A DNA stretch of 64,000 bases from contig NZ_FOTM01000016.1 of the NCBI RefSeq assembly GCF_900114565.1, positions 1 through 64,000 of the forward strand, written 5' to 3'. Position numbers and translations under genes: made by a program. Under the pieces are notes generated by a model, which was given only the letters and a program-made list of their open reading frames with translations, did no database searches and was not told the DNA's origin. Positions 35,070 through 42,378 of this stretch are shown here, in pieces. The first letter of the stretch is position 1; the number at the start of each line of letters is the position of its first letter. This stretch comes from Leifsonia sp. CL147 (GTDB lineage: Bacteria > Actinomycetota > Actinomycetes > Actinomycetales > Microbacteriaceae).

Positions 35070-35354
35070 ATGCCGGCAGGGAAAATCACTTCCAGCACAG
35101 CGGGTGCCGAGGCCGCCGTGAATGAGTTGGTGGGTATCGATACTTCCGGCTACGCGGATCAGCAGGTCACGTTCGGTTTCACGACCGGCATCGCTGGAAT
35201 GGACGCCGGTCGCGATGTTACAAACCAAATGTTCCAGACCGTCAGCCAGTTTTGCGCTGCTGTCCTCGGGCAGGCGAACAAGTTCCCGGAACTCGCCGCC
35301 AGCATCGAGAAGCGTGATGTTGCCGACGGCGAGCGTTGGGGGAACGCACCGTGA
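35070..35354 (+). CDS. Small helical T7SS protein, TIGR04197/DUF3130-like (Lap1 type)
   Basis: The 94-residue protein from the ATG at 35070 follows GAGGGAG. The sequence is soluble and mostly helical, with 'GKITSSTAGAEAAVNEL' at the start and 'FCAAVLGQANKFPELAASIEKRDV' near the end. This resembles the TIGR04197/DUF3130 family of ESX/WXG100-like proteins found next to LXG toxins in Firmicutes. In those systems the protein helps present the toxin to the type VII secretion ATPase. It overlaps the next gene by GTGA. The family assignment is from pattern only. Confidence 0.6.
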   Translation: MPAGKITSSTAGAEAAVNELVGIDTSGYADQQVTFGFTTGIAGMDAGRDVTNQMFQTVSQFCAAVLGQANKFPELAASIEKRDVADGERWGNAP

Positions 35355-35713
35355 GCGGGGATAAGAGCGCGAACGAACGCTTCGAACTCGACGCTCAGAT
35401 CCGCAGTGTTGAGCGGCAGGAAGACGAGTTCTCCGACCTGCGGAACAGTTATCAGCGTTCGTTGGAGCGCTTTCAGGAACAGTTTCGGTCGGTGTCCCGA
35501 CGAAGGGAAGCGTCGCTTCACCAGAGCCTGCAATGGGGCAGTAGCGTCGCGCAGCGAGAACTGGAGGAACAACAGGAGCTTCTTTTTCAGATGGATCGGT
35601 ATGTGAACGACGCCGCTGAAGAGTTTGAGCAGGTGAATTCCCAGGTGCGGCGGTCTCTGGATGATGAACGCGAGCGGCTGATTCGGGAGAAGGGCGAGCT
35701 GCCATGGGAATAA
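35351..35713 (+). CDS. Coiled-coil T7SS partner protein, DUF3958-like (Lap2 type)
   Basis: The 120-residue protein from the GTG at 35351 is rich in Glu, Arg and Gln and reads as a long helical hairpin: helix ~10-55, a turn with 'LQWGSS' near residue 64, then helix ~65-113. A Trp-containing turn between two helices is the ESX-like design, and DUF3958 proteins have this form. In Firmicutes a DUF3958 protein and a DUF3130 protein bind the N-terminal LXG domain of a toxin. Here the gene overlaps both neighbours (GTGA upstream, 10 bp downstream), so the three products are probably made together. A generic coiled-coil protein is the alternative. Confidence 0.55.
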   Translation: MSGDKSANERFELDAQIRSVERQEDEFSDLRNSYQRSLERFQEQFRSVSRRREASLHQSLQWGSSVAQRELEEQQELLFQMDRYVNDAAEEFEQVNSQVRRSLDDERERLIREKGELPWE

Positions 35714-37014
35714 GGTTCGGTGTCGCCGATTCGAGCAATCTCATCACCGCGATGCGCAACAACGTCGCGACCGCGAATGCGATCATCGATCGGCTCACGT
35801 CCGGGTCGCTGCATCTGATGGCTCAGCTGGAGACGGGCGTTTTGCAGGGGGCCGCCTTCACCGCCGGGCGAGGTTTGTTCGGTGAGCTGATTATCCCGGG
35901 GATCTTCAAACTCAGCCAGGCCGTCGACGATGTCCAGGCCGAGCTCGGATCGTATGAGCACGCGCATTCCGTTCTGGCCGAATACGGTGATCTCGATCAT
36001 GACGAGCTCACGCAAGGCCTCCAGGACGCCAGGGAGCAGCTCGATCTCATCGACCGGCAGATCAAGCTCGTCAAGGACGTGTACTCCGAGGCGTTCGGGT
36101 TGTTCGGGGATGCGGTGAACGACATGCTGTCGGGGACCAGGGCGCTTGAAGATCTCAGGGATCAGGTCGAGGATGCGATCAGGATCATCAAAATCAAAAC
36201 TGAGAAGCTCGAATGGTTCGTATCTGACGTATCGAATTACTTCGCCGACAGCGTGCAGGTGATGCAACTCGCCGTTGCGGCAGCCCTTGAGCTGAACAAG
36301 GTCGCCGTCGAGGCGGATGGCAGTTACTACACCGGCGGCGTGAACCTCGCGGTCTTCCAGAGCTTGCGCAATGCGAAGGTATCCACGCACGCCCACCCTG
36401 CCGGAATCCCTGACGGCCAGGTCGTCTACGACACTCTGCAGATCGACTCGTCGTACAGCTACATCAAGCTCATGGAATGGCTCTCGTCGCACGCATCGGA
36501 GAAGCTTCGCGCTCTAGCGCTTTCCGACCCAGGACTGTTCGATGCCATCCTCCGAGACGGCATGAATTTCAAGGACGGTAATCCGTGGGGGCTCCTCGGC
36601 ACTTTCGCTCAGTTCTGGAACTCCTGGGACAACGGCGCCGCCCTCGGGGGCGGCTTCGTGTTCCTCGACAAATTCGCAACCGACGGCGAATGGGACATGA
36701 AGCGCTACCTGGCCAGGGAGCACGGCTTCACGTCGACCTACTTCTACCTCCACGATGATCGGGGCAGAGTCGTGCGATCGGATGTGTACGGCAACGTGAT
36801 GTACGCCTTCATGCTCGCCCACTGGGGAGTGAGCGTGGAGACGGCATTGAGGGGTGCGAACTCGAAGAACACCGGTGTCAACGCCGGGATCACCGATGAC
36901 GACCTGGACGATCGTGCCGTCAAATTCGGCTATGAGCTGTACAAGAAATATCCGAATGGAATGACCGAAGCACAGTACTTCGATGAGCTGGCGAATGCGA
37001 AGCTCGCGGAGTAG
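35704..37014 (+). CDS. LXG-like polymorphic toxin with C-terminal Ntox44-like domain
   Basis: The 436-residue protein starts inside the preceding gene. The N-terminal ~205 residues look like an LXG-type T7SS targeting domain: all-helical, with 'VLQGAAFTAGRGLFGELIIPGI' where LXG proteins have their L-x-G segment, then long helices. A linker (~206-310) leads to a C-terminal domain with 'WDMKRYLAREHGF', Asp360 in 'SDVYGNVMYAFMLAHWGVS' and the acidic run D398-D400/D402-D403 before 'AVKFGYELYKKYPNG'. This matches the polymorphic toxin type 44 (Ntox44) pattern, a predicted nuclease. No signal peptide is seen, as expected for T7SS export. Codon use and GC differ from the flanking genes. Confidence 0.65.
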   Translation: MGIRFGVADSSNLITAMRNNVATANAIIDRLTSGSLHLMAQLETGVLQGAAFTAGRGLFGELIIPGIFKLSQAVDDVQAELGSYEHAHSVLAEYGDLDHDELTQGLQDAREQLDLIDRQIKLVKDVYSEAFGLFGDAVNDMLSGTRALEDLRDQVEDAIRIIKIKTEKLEWFVSDVSNYFADSVQVMQLAVAAALELNKVAVEADGSYYTGGVNLAVFQSLRNAKVSTHAHPAGIPDGQVVYDTLQIDSSYSYIKLMEWLSSHASEKLRALALSDPGLFDAILRDGMNFKDGNPWGLLGTFAQFWNSWDNGAALGGGFVFLDKFATDGEWDMKRYLAREHGFTSTYFYLHDDRGRVVRSDVYGNVMYAFMLAHWGVSVETALRGANSKNTGVNAGITDDDLDDRAVKFGYELYKKYPNGMTEAQYFDELANAKLAE

Positions 37015-37435
37015 CGCGGGGCTGCTAATCGTGGTGGCGGTCGTGTGTTTCTCGCTTGTGGGGTGTACCGGGCTGTTCACGAAGAGCATCGGATGGGTCG
37101 GCGGGACGTTCTGGAACGAGAGGAAACACATTCAGAAAGACATTGAGGGCATGACCCTGCGATTGTTTCCTGATGGGACGGGTTCCGCTCACGGTCTTCC
37201 CCGCGGGCATCAGAAGACGGCGAACAACATTTGTATCGAGGTGACGAGCGAGGATCGCTATTCCGGTGACGTGACGTGGCAGGAGGTCAACGATCACCAG
37301 TTCGAGATATCGTTCCCGGGGTCGAAGTACACGGTCGCCAACGCCACGGGAAAGTTCGTTCCGGATTGGGCCGAGGTGCGCATCTACACGTGCAACTGGG
37401 GCGGCGAGTATTGGTCTTTGAAGAGCGCGGACTGA
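36995..37435 (+). CDS. Putative immunity lipoprotein for the LXG-like toxin
   Basis: The 146-residue protein from the ATG at 36995 (150 from the ATG at 36983) overlaps the toxin 3' end. A signal peptide with hydrophobic core 'AGLLIVVAVVCFSLVGC' carries a lipobox, so the protein is anchored outside the membrane. The remaining ~120 residues look like a small beta-rich domain without recognised relatives. Position directly after a toxin gene, overlap and small size suggest immunity. A surface lipoprotein would guard against toxin arriving from neighbouring cells, or it could be an accessory factor. Confidence 0.55.
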   Translation: MRSSRSSAGLLIVVAVVCFSLVGCTGLFTKSIGWVGGTFWNERKHIQKDIEGMTLRLFPDGTGSAHGLPRGHQKTANNICIEVTSEDRYSGDVTWQEVNDHQFEISFPGSKYTVANATGKFVPDWAEVRIYTCNWGGEYWSLKSAD

Positions 37436-37569
37436 TCCTGGCTGGTACGCCGCATCTCATCAGGTGTTCACTGTGTAGCCACGCGAGTGTTGGTACGACT
37501 CGACCAAAACCCGAAGGCAGCGCGCCAGCGGGTCCGTCCAGCTGCAACCGCGACCCGTCTGTTCAGCGC

Positions 37570-37715
37570 GCGGGCATGAACCGCGACCCTCAGGAGCGAC
37601 GGGCGGGGGTCGGTGTCGGCCGCGAGGACGATCAGCCCGTCGACATGCCGGCCGAGGAGTGCGTTCAGGTGGTACTGCATCCGGATGGCGTCGCCGCGCG
37701 CATCGCAGGGGAACA
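37570..37715 (-). pseudogene. Remnant of a LacI-family regulator
   Basis: On the minus strand ~50 codons read like the middle of a LacI/GalR regulator: 'CDARGDAIRMQYHLNALLGR' followed by 'HVDGLIVLAADTDPRPSLLR'. No DNA-binding head and no C-terminal half are present in any frame nearby. The fragment ends where a remnant of an epimerase gene on the other strand begins. It marks a deletion or rearrangement at the right border of the T7SS cassette. Confidence 0.55.
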
Positions 37716-37719
37716 CGGA

Positions 37720-37998
37720 CATGCGGCCACCGCCGTCGCCGGCTGGTTCGACGCCGAGCCCGACCTGCGGTTCGAGCCGTTCGAGCGTTTCGCCGAGCTC
37801 ACCGAGCCGGAGCACGCAGCGGCGACGTGGGAGCACATCGCCCGGAGCCCCTCCGCCTCGATCGAGAAGGCCCGGCGCCTGCTCGGCTACGAGCCGGCGT
37901 ACACCAGCCTGCGGGCGGCGGCCGAGGCGCTGCACTGGCTGATCGAGGACGGTCAGGTGGAGACCGGAGGACGTGGCGTGCCCGAGCGCTACCGGTAG
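37720..37998 (+). pseudogene. 3' remnant of an NAD-dependent epimerase/reductase gene
   Basis: The frame ending at 37998 encodes the last ~90 residues of an extended SDR epimerase-like protein ('WFDAEPDLRFEPFERF', 'WEHIARSPSASIEKARRLLG', 'YEPAYTSLRAA'). The Rossmann domain and catalytic residues are missing. The upstream DNA instead carries the minus-strand LacI remnant. It probably lost its 5' part when the neighbouring island was gained or trimmed. It ends 9 bp before dcd. Confidence 0.65.
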
Positions 37999-38007
37999 GC
38001 TGGCCTC

Positions 38008-38610
38008 GTGCTTCTCTCCGATCGCGACATCAAAGCCGAGCTGGGTGCCGGGCGGATCGCCCTGGAGCCGTACGAGCCGGAGATGGTCCAGCCGTCGAGC
38101 ATCGACGTGCGCCTCGACCGCTTCTTCCGCCTGTTCGACAACCACAAGTACCCCTTCATCGACCCGGCCGAGGATCAGCCCGAGCTGACCCGGTTCGTCG
38201 AGGTGGATGCGGACCAGCCGTTCATCCTGCATCCCGGTGAGTTCGTGCTCGGGTCGACGTTCGAGATGGTCAGCCTGCCCGACGACGTGGCAGCACGGCT
38301 CGAGGGCAAGAGCTCGCTCGGCCGGCTGGGACTGCTCACCCACTCCACCGCCGGGTTCATCGACCCGGGGTTCTCGGGCCACGTCACGCTGGAGCTCAGC
38401 AATGTGGCTACGCTCCCGATCAAGCTGTGGCCGGGCATGAAGATCGGCCAGATGTGCTTCTTCCGCCTGTCGTCGGCCGCCGAGCGTCCGTACGGCTCGG
38501 CCGAGTACGCCTCCCGGTACCAGGGACAGCGCGGGCCGACGGCCTCCCGGTCGCACCTCAACTTCCACCGCACCGACGTCACCAGCACGGAGGCGGGTCG
38601 CCCGGCCTGA
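38008..38610 (+). CDS. dcd: dCTP deaminase
   Basis: The 200-residue protein starts at a GTG at 38008. Family blocks include '[15 protein letters not shown]', '[15 protein letters not shown]', '[18 protein letters not shown]' and '[12 protein letters not shown]'. Dcd converts dCTP to dUTP. The Mycobacterium tuberculosis homologue is bifunctional (deaminase plus dUTPase, giving dUMP directly), which is likely for this ~190-residue actinobacterial form as well. The gene has no operon partner upstream, only the epimerase remnant. Confidence 0.95.
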   Translation: MLLSDRDIKAELGAGRIALEPYEPEMVQPSSIDVRLDRFFRLFDNHKYPFIDPAEDQPELTRFVEVDADQPFILHPGEFVLGSTFEMVSLPDDVAARLEGKSSLGRLGLLTHSTAGFIDPGFSGHVTLELSNVATLPIKLWPGMKIGQMCFFRLSSAAERPYGSAEYASRYQGQRGPTASRSHLNFHRTDVTSTEAGRPA

Positions 38611-38654
38611 TCCGCATCCATCCCGGCACTGTCCTCCACCAGAAGAGGGGCACC

Positions 38655-39182
38655 ATGAGCGAGACCACCGACGCGGCCTTCGCGCGGGCCCTCATCAGCA
38701 GCGGCCCGATGGCGCACAACCCGCAGCGGATGCAGCTGTTCGGCCGGCTCGTCGGCAGCTGGAGCGCCGACGTCCGCCTGCTCGACGAGGACACCGGCGC
38801 GTGGCGCGAATCCGTCAACGAGTGGATCTTCGCCTACACCCTCGGCGGCCGCGCGGTGCAGGACGTCCTCGTCATCCGCGACGACACCGATCCCGAGGGA
38901 CGCCAAGGCCGCGGCTCGACGATCCGCGTCTACGACACCGCCCTCGGCGCCTGGCGCGTCAGCTGGTTCGGAGCGGAGGCGGGCGACTTCTGCACCCTCG
39001 TCGCGACACCGCACCGGCGCGACGGGATCCGGCAGGACGGCACGCAGACCGACGGCCGCCCCATCCGCTGGAACTTCTCCAACATCACCGAGGACTCGTT
39101 CGAGTGGGACGGCTGGGTCTCCGACGACGAGGGACGCACGTGGTGGCTCGAGCAGCACATCGACGCCACCCGCACGGGATGA
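38655..39182 (+). CDS. Conserved hypothetical protein (lipocalin-like pattern)
   Basis: This 175-residue protein from the ATG at 38655 follows AGAGGGG. The pattern 'RMQLFGRLVGSWSADVRLLD', then 'RGSTIRVYDTALGAWRVSWF' and 'SFEWDGWVSDDEGRTWWLEQ' looks like the small DUF1579-like lipocalin-type proteins that begin with 'L.GtW' and carry beta strands ending in Trp. No catalytic motif is evident and no signal peptide is seen. It is followed at 10 bp by a jelly-roll protein gene, so the two are probably an operon. Confidence 0.6.
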   Translation: MSETTDAAFARALISSGPMAHNPQRMQLFGRLVGSWSADVRLLDEDTGAWRESVNEWIFAYTLGGRAVQDVLVIRDDTDPEGRQGRGSTIRVYDTALGAWRVSWFGAEAGDFCTLVATPHRRDGIRQDGTQTDGRPIRWNFSNITEDSFEWDGWVSDDEGRTWWLEQHIDATRTG

Positions 39183-39192
39183 GGGAGGGCTG

Positions 39193-39933
39193 GTGTTCGA
39201 CGACTTCGACGCGCCCGAGCTCGACCGCACGGTCTGGCTCCCGCACTACCTGCCTGCCTGGAGCTCGCTGGCCGGGAGCCGGGCGAGCTACCTCATCCAC
39301 GACTCCCACCTCGAGCTGAGCATCCCGCCCGAGCAGGGGCTCTGGTGCCCGGGGGAGCACCAGCCGCCGCTGCGGGTCTCCGGGCTGCAGACGGGCAACT
39401 TCTCCGGCCCGGCCGGCTCGACCGCCGGGCAGCAGCCGTTCCGCGAGGGGCTGCGCGTCCGGGAGGCGCAGGAGGAATTCCGCGGCTGCCTCCTCGAGCA
39501 CGGAACGGTGGGGATGCGCGCCTCGCTCTACCTGGGCACGCGGTCGATGGCGTCGCTCTGGCTGATCGGTTTCGAGGACCAGCCGCAGCGCAGCGGCGAG
39601 ATCTGCGTGATGGAGGTGTTCGGGCGCGACGTCGGCGAGGAGGAAGCGCTCGTCGGGATGGGCTTCCACGCGTTCCGCGATCCGCGGCTGACGGAGGACT
39701 TCGAGAAGGTCCCGCTGCCCATCGACGTGACCGAACCGCACGCGTACGAAGTGAGCTGGGACGGTGAGGAGGCGACCTTCCGGGTGGATGGCCGGGTGGT
39801 GCGGATGCTCGACGACCCGCCGCAGTATCCGCTCCAGGTCATGCTGGCGGTGTTCGACTTCCCGGATGGGAGCGACCCGGCAAGCGGCGGTTTCGTGCCG
39901 ACGCTCTCTGTCGACCGGGTCTGGGCGCACTGA
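39193..39933 (+). CDS. GH16-like jelly-roll protein lacking the catalytic Asp
   Basis: This 246-residue cytoplasmic protein from the GTG at 39193 follows GGGAGGG. The start 'FDDFDAPELDRTVWLPHYLP' and the later 'MASLWLIGFE', 'GEICVMEVFG' and 'HAYEVSWDGEEATFRVDGRVV' fit a GH16/concanavalin A-like fold. In GH16 the active strand reads E-x-D-x-x-E. Here it is E-I-C-V-M-E, with Cys where the Asp should be, so hydrolase activity is doubtful. No signal peptide is present. It may be a carbohydrate-binding or degenerate enzyme. Confidence 0.65.
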   Translation: MFDDFDAPELDRTVWLPHYLPAWSSLAGSRASYLIHDSHLELSIPPEQGLWCPGEHQPPLRVSGLQTGNFSGPAGSTAGQQPFREGLRVREAQEEFRGCLLEHGTVGMRASLYLGTRSMASLWLIGFEDQPQRSGEICVMEVFGRDVGEEEALVGMGFHAFRDPRLTEDFEKVPLPIDVTEPHAYEVSWDGEEATFRVDGRVVRMLDDPPQYPLQVMLAVFDFPDGSDPASGGFVPTLSVDRVWAH

Positions 39934-39989
39934 CGAAGACCCCGCCGATACACCAGTGGATGCAGGCGGCGGCATATGCGCCGGGTTAG

Positions 39990-39998
39990 TTATCCACA
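39990..39998 (+). promoter_or_regulatory. Perfect DnaA-box-like nonamer
   Basis: TTATCCACA lies in the 99-bp spacer between convergent genes. Single boxes occur by chance, but in high-GC DNA this nonamer is uncommon. No replication origin genes are near. Confidence 0.3.
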
Positions 39999-40032
39999 GT
40001 TCATTACACAGGTGGAAAATAGTGAGTCCGGC

Positions 40033-40584
40033 TCACAGCTGACCCGAAGCTTCGGCGCCCCGGTCGGCGTAGAGAGCGGGAAGCTGCAGCGTCAGCCAGG
40101 GGCTGAACGCCCACGGGGTCGCCTCCACCGCGGCCAGGAGCGGGCGGGGATCCACCCACGTCCACTCGGCGACCTCCTCCGCCGACGGCGCGAGCTCGCC
40201 GACGACGGTCGCCGTGTAGACCGGGCAGACCTCGTGCTCGACGACGCCTGCCGCATCCACCGCCCGGTACCGGAAGTCGGGAAGCACCAGCGCGAGGTTG
40301 TCGATCTCGGCGCCGAGCTCGTCCGCCGCGCGGCGCCGCACGGCATCCTCGCTGCGCTCACCGGGCGCGGGATGCCCGCAGAACGAGTTCGTCCAGACGC
40401 CCGGCCAGGTGGCCTTGCCGAGGGCGCGGCGGGTGACCAGGAGCCGTCCCTCCCCGTCGAAGAGGTGGCAGGAGAAGGCGAGGTGCAACGGCGTGGATGC
40501 CGTGTGCACGCTCGCCTTGTCCGCCGTGCCGATGGGCGTGCCGTCCTCGGCGAGCAGCACGACCTCTTCGCGGGGTGGGGTCAT
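40033..40584 (-). CDS. idi: Isopentenyl-diphosphate delta-isomerase, type I
   Basis: This 183-residue Nudix-fold protein has the Idi signature 'WTNSFCGHPAPGE' with catalytic Cys69 and metal-binding His71, plus 'EHEVCPVY' and 'EEVAEWTWVD'. It interconverts isopentenyl and dimethylallyl diphosphate for isoprenoid synthesis. The ATG overlaps the stop of an unusual MarR-like regulator by ATGA. It is therefore probably co-expressed with, and possibly controlled by, that regulator. No other isoprenoid genes are in the window. Confidence 0.95.
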   Translation of the reverse strand: MTPPREEVVLLAEDGTPIGTADKASVHTASTPLHLAFSCHLFDGEGRLLVTRRALGKATWPGVWTNSFCGHPAPGERSEDAVRRRAADELGAEIDNLALVLPDFRYRAVDAAGVVEHEVCPVYTATVVGELAPSAEEVAEWTWVDPRPLLAAVEATPWAFSPWLTLQLPALYADRGAEASGQL

Positions 40585-42320
40585 GCCTCCATCTTAGGTT
40601 CGCCCTCCGCGGGGGAGTCCGGGGCGTGGGGGAAGTCCGGGGAGTGGGGGCTGTCCGATGCGTCGGGGCGTGCGTCGGGGGTCGGGCCGGGAGTGTCCGG
40701 GGAGTCGGGGCGTGCGTCGGGGGCCGGGCCGGGAGTTGCGCCGGGGACCGGGTCCGGTCCTGCTCCGGGCTCGTTCGCGTCCTCGGTGCCCGGCTCGTTC
40801 GGGTCCTTGGTTCCGGGCTCGTTGCCGGTCGCATCCTCGGGCTGTTCGTCGGTCTGCACCGGGCGAAGGCCGAGGTTGCGGGCCATCGCCTGGAGCGTTG
40901 CCATCGTGGTGGCGTAGTCGTCTTCGGCGATACCGTTCATGAGCCCCTCCCGCACCGCGGTGACGCGCTCCAGGGCGGCGTCGTGGGCGGCGCGTCCCTC
41001 GTCCGTCAGGGTCGCCCGGTCGCCGTCGAACCACACCCAGCCGCGCTCGACGAAGTCGGCGAGGATGCGCTCGATCCGGTGGATGCGGTGGATACGGTGG
41101 TCGCCGCGGTGGCCCCGGCCGCCCTGATGGCCCCGACGGAACCGGCGCGGGTCGCAGTCGAACGGATGCCAGCCGCCGTGGCCGTAACCGTGGCCGCCGA
41201 AGGGTGCTCCGCCCGGGAAGGGGCCGCCGAATCCGCTGGGGAAGTGGCTCTCGAACCCGCCCGGGACGTGACCGGGAAACGTGCGGCTGAACGCGCCGGG
41301 GAGGTGGCCGGGGTAGGGGCCGCCGAATCCGCCGGGGAAGTATCCGGGGAAGGGCACGCCGCTGCCCGCGAAGGGTCCGGCGAACGGGTGGCCGCCGTGG
41401 GAGGGACCGAACGGCCTCGGCGAAAACGCCCCGGGGGAGGCCTGGCCGGCCCGGGCCGCTCCGAAGGTGTAACCGCGGTCGAAGCCGTGCTCGTAGCCGC
41501 GCTCGAACGCGTTCTCGACGCCGAGGTGAGCGGCGTGACCGTCGTGATGGTGCGCGTGGCCGTGGAACTGGTGGTCGGCGAGCTCGTGTTCACGGTGGTC
41601 GTGGTCGTAGAGCTCGTGATTGTGATCCGCGTGGTCCGCGTCCGGGCCGGGACGCTGACCGTCCGTCGGGGAGCCCGAACCGGTCGGGCGCTCGTCCCGC
41701 GGTTCCTGGTCGCGCCATCCGGGGCGGCCGTGACCGCCGGGCGTGAACCCGGGCCGGAGGTCGCTGTAACGGGGGCCGCCGTCACGAGGGTCGCCGTAGC
41801 GTTGCCCATACCCGCGGTGGCCGTATTGGCCGTATGCGCCGTATTGACTGTATGCGCCGTAGCCTCCGCCGTGGGCGTGGTGTTCGCATCCATGGGCGCG
41901 TCGGGGGTCCTCGTGGACGTCGCCACGCTCGCCGCGCTCGGCGGCATCGCTGTTCGCGGCGGCGGGGTCTCGGTTGCTGTTGCGTCCGTGGTCGTTGTGC
42001 CGGTCGTGGTCGTTGTGCTGGTCGCGGTCGCCATCGTGGCGCCGGTCGCGGTCGTGCAGCCGGTCGCCGTCGTGGTGGCGATCGCGCCCGCTGTCGCCGT
42101 CGTGGTGGCGGTCGCGCCCGCGGTCGCCGCGGTGCGGCAGCTTCTCGCCGAATTCGGCGGCGGACGCCGGAGACGCGGCGAGTGTGTGCAGGATGCGCCA
42201 GCCTCCACGGCGCAGTCCCTGGTCGGCGAGCGCTTCGCGCATCCGCTCGTGCAGCCGGCCCTCGATCACGCCGAACCAGTATCCGGGCGGCGTCTGCGTG
42301 GAGTCATCGATGTTCGTCAT
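40581..42320 (-). CDS. MarR-like regulator split by a ~350-residue His/Gly-rich insertion
   Basis: The product has 579 residues. Residues ~13-62 match the first helices of a MarR-type winged helix ('GWRILHTLAASPASAAEFGEKL'). Residues ~410-485 match the recognition-helix end, wing and dimerisation helix ('RILADFVERGWVWFDGDRAT', 'LTDEGRAAHDAAL'). Between them lies a low-complexity block: first Asp/His/Arg-rich, then Gly/His/Tyr-rich, then 'FPGGFGGPFPGG' repeats. An acidic Pro-rich tail (42-bp DNA repeats near 40663-40750) ends the protein. Ribosome site GGAGGAG. It is divergent from a second MarR-like gene and coupled to idi. The insertion may bind metal or drive self-association (inference). 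Confidence 0.7.
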   Translation of the reverse strand: MTNIDDSTQTPPGYWFGVIEGRLHERMREALADQGLRRGGWRILHTLAASPASAAEFGEKLPHRGDRGRDRHHDGDSGRDRHHDGDRLHDRDRRHDGDRDQHNDHDRHNDHGRNSNRDPAAANSDAAERGERGDVHEDPRRAHGCEHHAHGGGYGAYSQYGAYGQYGHRGYGQRYGDPRDGGPRYSDLRPGFTPGGHGRPGWRDQEPRDERPTGSGSPTDGQRPGPDADHADHNHELYDHDHREHELADHQFHGHAHHHDGHAAHLGVENAFERGYEHGFDRGYTFGAARAGQASPGAFSPRPFGPSHGGHPFAGPFAGSGVPFPGYFPGGFGGPYPGHLPGAFSRTFPGHVPGGFESHFPSGFGGPFPGGAPFGGHGYGHGGWHPFDCDPRRFRRGHQGGRGHRGDHRIHRIHRIERILADFVERGWVWFDGDRATLTDEGRAAHDAALERVTAVREGLMNGIAEDDYATTMATLQAMARNLGLRPVQTDEQPEDATGNEPGTKDPNEPGTEDANEPGAGPDPVPGATPGPAPDARPDSPDTPGPTPDARPDASDSPHSPDFPHAPDSPAEGEPKMEA

Positions 42321-42336
42321 CGGGAACTCCTCCTCT

Positions 42337-42378
42337 CATTACATGTACTCTTACAAGTAAATGTATAGTTACATGCAT
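42337..42378. promoter_or_regulatory. Divergent promoter/operator of the MarR-like pair
   Basis: This short AT-rich island holds three TTACA words: TTACATGT at 42339, TTACAAGTAA at 42351 (near-palindromic) and TTACATGC at 42369. TATAGT (42364-42369) fits a -10 element whose start point would fall on the ATG at 42377, implying a leaderless mRNA for the plus-strand gene. The repeated TTAC/GTAA half-sites are of the kind MarR proteins bind. Confidence 0.5.

Noticed and set aside
35070-37435. Prophage origin of the low-GC block
   Set aside because: No phage structural, integrase or lysis genes; the four genes fit a T7SS effector unit instead.
39990-39998. Replication origin
   Set aside because: Only one perfect DnaA-box-like nonamer, no cluster and no dnaA/dnaN genes nearby.
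40497-42368. 623-residue open frame antisense to the split MarR-like gene
   Set aside because: It mirrors the repeat-rich coding strand and consists of Val/Ala/Arg/Gly repeats without domain features. The minus-strand frame has MarR motifs, a GGAGGAG site and idi coupling.
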